A stretch of 64,000 nucleotides of DNA, from the NCBI GenBank assembly GCA_050309435.1, contig JBNRMJ010000018.1, positions 45,738 to 109,737 on the forward strand. The letters are read 5' to 3'. This document shows, piece after piece, positions 59,802 through 64,000 of the stretch. The translations under genes were made by a program, and so were the position numbers. This stretch comes from CAYXVJ01 sp050309435 (GTDB lineage: Bacteria; Bacillota; Clostridia; Saccharofermentanales; Fastidiosipilaceae). Numbering within the stretch: the stretch's first letter is position 1; each line of letters begins with the position of its first letter. The notes below the pieces were generated by a model. It ran no database searches and was not told the origin of the DNA. It saw nothing but the letters and a program-made list of their open reading frames with translations.

Positions 59802-62108
59802 ATGATTAGAGAAGAAAATATCTTAGACGATAATAACGACATCCAAGTTGAAGTTGTACGCGACAACCCGTGGGATGGTTTTGCTGGTGGTAACTGGAAC
59901 GATAAGATCGATGTTCGTGACTTTATTCAAAAGAACTATACAGCTTACGACGGTGACGAGTCTTTCCTCGCAGATCCGTCCGAGGATACTAAAGCAATCT
60001 GGAATAAAGTAGATCAGATGATCCAGGAAGAAATTAAGTCCAAAACGATTTCTGTGGACACAAAGCGATTCTCCGGAATCAACAATTTCGAACCCGGCTA
60101 TATCAATCGTGATATGGAGCGCATCGTCGGTCTGCAGGCTGATGCACCGCTCAAGCGTATCATGAATCCTTATGGCGGATTTCGTATGGTCGAATCCTCT
60201 CTCGAGGCTTATGGACTCGAAATGGATCCGGAACTGGCAAGCTCTTTTAACGAGTATAGAAAAACACATAACCAGGGTGTTTTTGATGCTTATACTCCTG
60301 AAATGCGTTTAGCCCGTACGGCAGGCTTGCTCACAGGCTTACCCGATGCCTATGGCCGCGGTCGCATCATCGGCGACTATCGCCGTGTCGCTCTTTACGG
60401 TATCGACCGACTGATTGCAGGTAAGCAAGCCGATCTTAAGAAGCTTAAAGGTAACGCTACCGAAGATCTGATTCGCTCCCGCGAAGAAGTTTCCGAGCAG
60501 ATTCGTGCTTTACAAGAAATCAAGGCCATGGCTGCCGGCTACGGTTATGATATTTCGAAACCGGCTTCGAACGCGAAAGAAGCGATTCAGTGGCTTTACT
60601 TCGCCTATTTGGCTGCCGTCAAGGAAAACAACGGTGCTGCCATGTCCATCGGACGTAACACCGCCTTCATCGACATCTATATCGAGCGTGACCTGAAAGC
60701 AGGCTTGATTACCGAAGAAGACGCACAGGCCCTGGTCGACCAGCTGATCATCAAGCTGCGCTTGGTACGTCATCTGCGTACACCGGAATATGACGAGCTC
60801 TTCGCCGGAGATCCGACCTGGGTTACCGAGTCGATCGGCGGTGTGGGCGAAGACGGCCGTCACATGGTAGTCCAGACTTCATATCGCTTCTTGCACAGCT
60901 TAACGAACCTTGGTCCTTCTCCCGAGCCCAACATGACGGTCTTGTGGTCGGAAAAGCTGCCTGAAAACTTCAAGCGCTACTGTGCCAAGATGAGCATTCA
61001 GACCGATGCCCTGCAGTATGAAAACGATGATCTGATGCGCCCGATCTACGGGGATGACTATGCCATTGCCTGCTGTGTTTCGGCTATGAAGATCGGTAAG
61101 CAGATGCAGTTCTTCGGCGCACGTGCCAACCTGGCCAAATCTTTGCTTTATGCTATCAATGGCGGCGTGGATGAGAAGAAGACGGACAAGAAAACCGGCG
61201 CCGCATTGAAAGTTATTTCCGGTCTCGAGCCCATTACCGGCGACATTCTTGTCTACGATGAGGTGCTCGACAAGTTCAAGATCGTGATCGACCGTTTGGC
61301 AGAGCTCTATGTGGATACCATGAATACCATTCACTACATGCACGACAAGTATGCCTACGAAGCCGGCCAGATGGCTCTTCACGACACCGATGTTCATCGC
61401 TTCCTCGCCATGGGTATCGCAGGCATTTCGATTGTGGCCGACTCCCTGAGCGCCATCAAGCATGCCAGGGTTCGCGCCATCCGTGACGAAAACGGCCTGG
61501 TTAAGGATTTCGAAATCCAAGGTGATTTCCCGACTTACGGTAATGACGACGATCGCGTGGATAACATTGCCGTCGAAGTGACCCGTTACTTCATGGAACA
61601 GCTCAGAAAGCATCCGACCTACCGTAACTCCGAGCACACCTTGTCTCTGCTCACCATTACTTCAAACGTCGTTTACGGTAAGAAGACCGGTTCGACACCA
61701 GACGGACGTAAGGCCGGCGAAGCCTTCGCTCCCGGTGCCAATCCCATGCATGGCCGTGATAAAAACGGTGCTCTCGCCTCGCTTAACTCCGTAGCCAAGA
61801 TTCCTTATGTGGGTGTAGCTCAGGACGGTATCTCGAATACCTTCTCCATCACACCCGATTCTCTCGGTAAGAGCGAAGAAGAGCAGAAGAAGAACCTTGT
61901 AAACATCCTCGACGGCTACTTCAAGCAAAAGGCCTTCCACCTGAACGTCAACGTCTTGCACCGCGAGATGCTGATCGACGCGATGGAGAATCCCGACAAG
62001 TACCCGAATCTGACGATTCGCGTATCCGGCTACGCCGTTCGCTTCAACCAGCTGTCGCGTGACCATCAGAAAGAAGTCATTAAGCGTACTTTCCACAGCC
62101 ACGTCTAA
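59802..62108 (+). CDS. pflB: Pyruvate formate-lyase (formate C-acetyltransferase)
   Basis: 768-aa glycyl-radical enzyme: pyruvate plus CoA gives acetyl-CoA plus formate, used only without oxygen. The active-site cysteine pair is in DYAIACCVSAMKIG (near 420) and the glycyl-radical loop in IRVSGYAVRFNQLSRDHQ near the C-terminus, ending RTFHSHV. Length matches PflB (about 750-770). ATG 59802 has GGAGG (59792-59796) five bases upstream, which overlaps an earlier in-frame ATG at 59790; the later one is preferred. Followed after 46 bases by its activating enzyme. Confidence 0.96.
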   Translation: MIREENILDDNNDIQVEVVRDNPWDGFAGGNWNDKIDVRDFIQKNYTAYDGDESFLADPSEDTKAIWNKVDQMIQEEIKSKTISVDTKRFSGINNFEPGYINRDMERIVGLQADAPLKRIMNPYGGFRMVESSLEAYGLEMDPELASSFNEYRKTHNQGVFDAYTPEMRLARTAGLLTGLPDAYGRGRIIGDYRRVALYGIDRLIAGKQADLKKLKGNATEDLIRSREEVSEQIRALQEIKAMAAGYGYDISKPASNAKEAIQWLYFAYLAAVKENNGAAMSIGRNTAFIDIYIERDLKAGLITEEDAQALVDQLIIKLRLVRHLRTPEYDELFAGDPTWVTESIGGVGEDGRHMVVQTSYRFLHSLTNLGPSPEPNMTVLWSEKLPENFKRYCAKMSIQTDALQYENDDLMRPIYGDDYAIACCVSAMKIGKQMQFFGARANLAKSLLYAINGGVDEKKTDKKTGAALKVISGLEPITGDILVYDEVLDKFKIVIDRLAELYVDTMNTIHYMHDKYAYEAGQMALHDTDVHRFLAMGIAGISIVADSLSAIKHARVRAIRDENGLVKDFEIQGDFPTYGNDDDRVDNIAVEVTRYFMEQLRKHPTYRNSEHTLSLLTITSNVVYGKKTGSTPDGRKAGEAFAPGANPMHGRDKNGALASLNSVAKIPYVGVAQDGISNTFSITPDSLGKSEEEQKKNLVNILDGYFKQKAFHLNVNVLHREMLIDAMENPDKYPNLTIRVSGYAVRFNQLSRDHQKEVIKRTFHSHV

Positions 62109-62154
62109 ACACATCGATTAAGAAGAACAGTCAGAGAGGAAAAGGAGGCATCGC

Positions 62155-62898
62155 ATGCAAACAGGTTATTTACACTCGATCGAGACATTGGGTCTACTGG
62201 ATGGACCCGGCATTCGCACCGTCTTTTTCCTCCAGGGCTGCCCTCTGAGATGTCAGTTCTGTCACAACCCCGACACTCAGGAGTTTACGGAAAGAAGACC
62301 GATCGAAGTCGACGAAGTTCTGAGAATTGCCAGTCGTTATCGTAACTATTATGGACAAGACGGAGGCGTGACATTCTCGGGCGGCGAGCCGCTGGCCCAG
62401 CCCGGTTTCGTGCTGGAAGCCTTGAAAGCCTTAAAAAGCGAAGGCTATGACACCTGTGTGGATACATCCGGAGTTGCCTCTCCCACTGCCGTGCGCAGAA
62501 TTTTACCCTATGTTGATCGCTTCCTGCTGGATATCAAAGAGTTCACGCCGGAGGCCTTCGAAGAACTGACGGAAGTGAAGATGGATCATTTGCATCGTTT
62601 TATGCACGTTCTCAAGGAAGGTGACTTTCAAGGCAAGCTGTGGATCCGTCACGTCATGATTCCCGGTCGCACAGACTCGAAGGAAGATATGGACATGTTT
62701 CTTAAGACCATCGAACCCCTGCGCAAATGGATTGAACGTATCGAGATTTTACCGTACCATGTAATGGGTAAGGACAAATACGCTCAACTGGGTCGCGAGT
62801 ATCCTTTGGAAGGCGTTTTGCCCATGGATAAGGACGAGGCCAAAGCACTGGAAGCCTACGCAAGAGAACAGTTCTTTGGTAAAGAAGCAGTAGCATAA
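62155..62898 (+). CDS. pflA: Pyruvate formate-lyase activating enzyme
   Basis: 247-aa radical-SAM enzyme that puts the glycyl radical on PflB. LQGCPLRCQFCHNPDTQEF holds the CxxxCxxC iron-sulfur motif with the typical HNPDT; VTFSGGEPLAQPGF binds SAM; VDTSGVAS and DIKEFTPEAF follow, then LWIRHVMIPGRTDS. Start with GGAGG seven bases upstream. Same direction as pflB, so the two are co-transcribed. Confidence 0.95.
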   Translation: MQTGYLHSIETLGLLDGPGIRTVFFLQGCPLRCQFCHNPDTQEFTERRPIEVDEVLRIASRYRNYYGQDGGVTFSGGEPLAQPGFVLEALKALKSEGYDTCVDTSGVASPTAVRRILPYVDRFLLDIKEFTPEAFEELTEVKMDHLHRFMHVLKEGDFQGKLWIRHVMIPGRTDSKEDMDMFLKTIEPLRKWIERIEILPYHVMGKDKYAQLGREYPLEGVLPMDKDEAKALEAYAREQFFGKEAVA

Positions 62899-62927
62899 GG
62901 ATTTGGCCGGATGGCAGAGGATTCTTC

Positions 62928-63629
62928 ATGAACGATTCGAGCCGTTGTGAACAGGGACGCTTATGTGATATTCAGCTGTTAGCCGCTTTAGATGCGGCAG
63001 CTTTCTTGGCCGTCGCGGGCGAGTCGGAACTTCGACCGTATAAACGCGGGGAGTATGTTTTTCGTAGCGAACAGCCGGCCGAACAGTTTTATGTAATTTT
63101 GTCCGGCAGTATCAAGATTTTCAAGAATACCTTCGATGGTCGCGAACAAATTTTATATGTTTATGAAAAGGGCGATTTTGTCGGCGGACTTAATCTTTTG
63201 ATGTCCGACAACTACCTGTATATGGCCCAAACGCTTGAAGATTCAGAAATACTCATCATTCCGAAGTCGGCATTCGACCGGCATATGTATAGTAACCCGG
63301 CTGTTCTTCGCGTGATCCTGGAGCAATCTTTTTTACGAATCCGTTATGCGGAGGACCTGATCTCCAGATTGAGCAAGAATACGGCATCTTTGAAAGCCGC
63401 AGCTTTACTTTTGAGATTAAGAGACGATAACGGGATTAAGACTGATAAAGGAACTCTCCTCAAGCTGAAGCTCAACCGCGAAGAACTGGGCAGTTATGCC
63501 GGTTTAACGAGGGAGTCCATGACCAGAACATTAAATGAGTTTCGGGAACTGGGTTACATCACCTGGAATGATCCCAAAGAAATATTGATTCAAGATGCGA
63601 AAGCCCTGCTCGGATTACTGGAGAGCTAA
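62928..63629 (+). CDS. Crp/Fnr-family transcription regulator
   Basis: 233-aa regulator with an N-terminal cyclic-nucleotide-like effector domain (PYKRGEYVFRSEQPAEQFYVI, GDFVGGLNLLM), a long dimer helix, and a C-terminal winged HTH (LNREELGSYAGLTRESMTRTLNEF), with recognition helix residues near 200. Two cysteines near the N-terminus (C7, C13) could be part of a redox or Fe-S site, but the four-cysteine FNR set is not seen. 29 bases after pflA, so it is likely in the pfl unit and may control it. Signal unknown. Confidence 0.88.
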   Translation: MNDSSRCEQGRLCDIQLLAALDAAAFLAVAGESELRPYKRGEYVFRSEQPAEQFYVILSGSIKIFKNTFDGREQILYVYEKGDFVGGLNLLMSDNYLYMAQTLEDSEILIIPKSAFDRHMYSNPAVLRVILEQSFLRIRYAEDLISRLSKNTASLKAAALLLRLRDDNGIKTDKGTLLKLKLNREELGSYAGLTRESMTRTLNEFRELGYITWNDPKEILIQDAKALLGLLES

Positions 63630-63718
63630 GGGCACAGCAGTTTATATTTACCTCCAAAACGCAGCATATAATCGAGCGCTGAAAGCTGTCTCGCGAAGGG
63701 ATATTACTCCGTGAAATA

Positions 63719-63762
63719 ATATCGGCATAGTTTGGATAAATCCGGCTATGCCGATTTCTTCT
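63719..63762 (+). terminator. Terminator after the pfl cluster
   Basis: ATCGGCATAG (63721-63730) pairs perfectly with CTATGCCGAT (63746-63755), 15-base loop, then TTCTT. Confidence 0.75.
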
Positions 63763-63812
63763 GTTCTTTGGGCAGTTCTACTGTGCCGATGAAGTTCCAG
63801 TGCATAAAGGAC

Positions 63813-64000
63813 TCAGAAGTTTTTTGAGTTCACGTCTCTGAGAATCGCATTATCCCAGCTCAAGTCCGCAACCAGTTTCTTCAGCCTGGCGTTTTCCTTC
63901 TCCAGTTCCTTCATCCGCTTGGCATCGGCGCTGTTCATGCCGCCATACTCTTTCCGCCAGCGATAGTACGTTTGCTCGGTGATCCCTGCCTGACGCGCTG
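63813..64000 (-). mobile_element. IS3-family orfA, C-terminal part, cut by right edge
   Basis: Minus-strand frame reads ARQAGITEQTYYRWRKEYGG then AKRMKELEKENARLKKLVAD and ends VNSKNF with a stop: the HTH end and leucine-zipper of IS3-family OrfA. A run of six A (AAAAAAC) lies just before the stop, where IS3 elements frameshift into orfB, but no orfB follows downstream; the pfl terminator is met about 50 bases later. So this is an orfB-less remnant or element end; the rest lies outside the window. Confidence 0.8.

Overview
The window looks like chromosomal DNA of an anaerobic member of the Bacillota, most likely class Clostridia. Pointers are the ireB-ruvX-DUF1292 cluster, a His15-less HPr-family protein, secG next to rnr, GGAGG ribosome sites with many TTG/GTG starts, a BMP-type nucleoside transporter flanked by deoB and deoD, pyruvate formate-lyase with its activase, an iron alcohol dehydrogenase and an OadB-type sodium-pump subunit. 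I cannot name the genus from sequence alone. GC content looks close to 50% in the core and visibly lower in parts of 45.6-59.8 kb.

Core region 1 (1-44.6 kb) is dense and mostly intact. It holds a DEAD-box helicase (cut by the left edge); a Val-Asp-Phe tRNA cluster between a consensus promoter and a 17-bp terminator; a methyltransferase; an ABC-F ATPase; a P2A cation ATPase behind a probable yybP-ykoY (Mn2+) riboswitch; decayed genes at 9.4-10.3 kb; a MoxR/DUF58/DUF4129-like operon; lipoate ligase; a cyclophilin lipoprotein; a MATE pump; secG and rnr; an HPr-like gene divergent from mtaB; ireB-ruvX; two DUF1292-type genes (one extremely His-rich); a CPBP protease coupled to a 1,099-aa membrane-anchored protein; an oxidoreductase and an alcohol dehydrogenase; tag; a formate/nitrite transporter; a DUF4038 glycosidase; an aldo/keto reductase; a phosphoesterase; an OadB subunit with a 48-aa OadG-like partner; and the run deoB - nucleoside ABC transporter - BMP lipoprotein - deoD. 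The last group suggests import and phosphorolytic salvage of nucleosides.

The accessory region (about 44.6-59.8 kb) is a patchwork of decayed and imported DNA beginning around a tRNA-Ala(GGC). It contains IS30, IS21 and IS1182-like remnants, an orphan 3-spacer type I-E-like CRISPR array with no cas genes, a DUF6979/GIY-YIG gene pair, a frameshifted phage head module (portal, ClpP-type protease, HK97 capsid, truncated connector), a solitary PD-(D/E)XK nuclease, an IS30 copy missing one catalytic block, an unusual protein combining RNA polymerase alpha-CTD-like domains with a sigma region 4-like HTH, two exported proteins, and fragments of an E2 acyltransferase-like gene, an F420-reductase-like gene and a VIT1/CCC1 metal transporter. 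A 63-bp direct repeat of the IS30 right end flanks the 45.4-54.4 kb part.

Core region 2 (59.8-64 kb) is the pflB-pflA-Crp/Fnr cluster for anaerobic pyruvate cleavage, followed by the end of an IS3-family orfA that runs off the right edge. The strongest candidate for something undescribed is the alpha-CTD/sigma-4 fusion protein at 54.6-56.0 kb, with an operator-like palindrome over its putative promoter.
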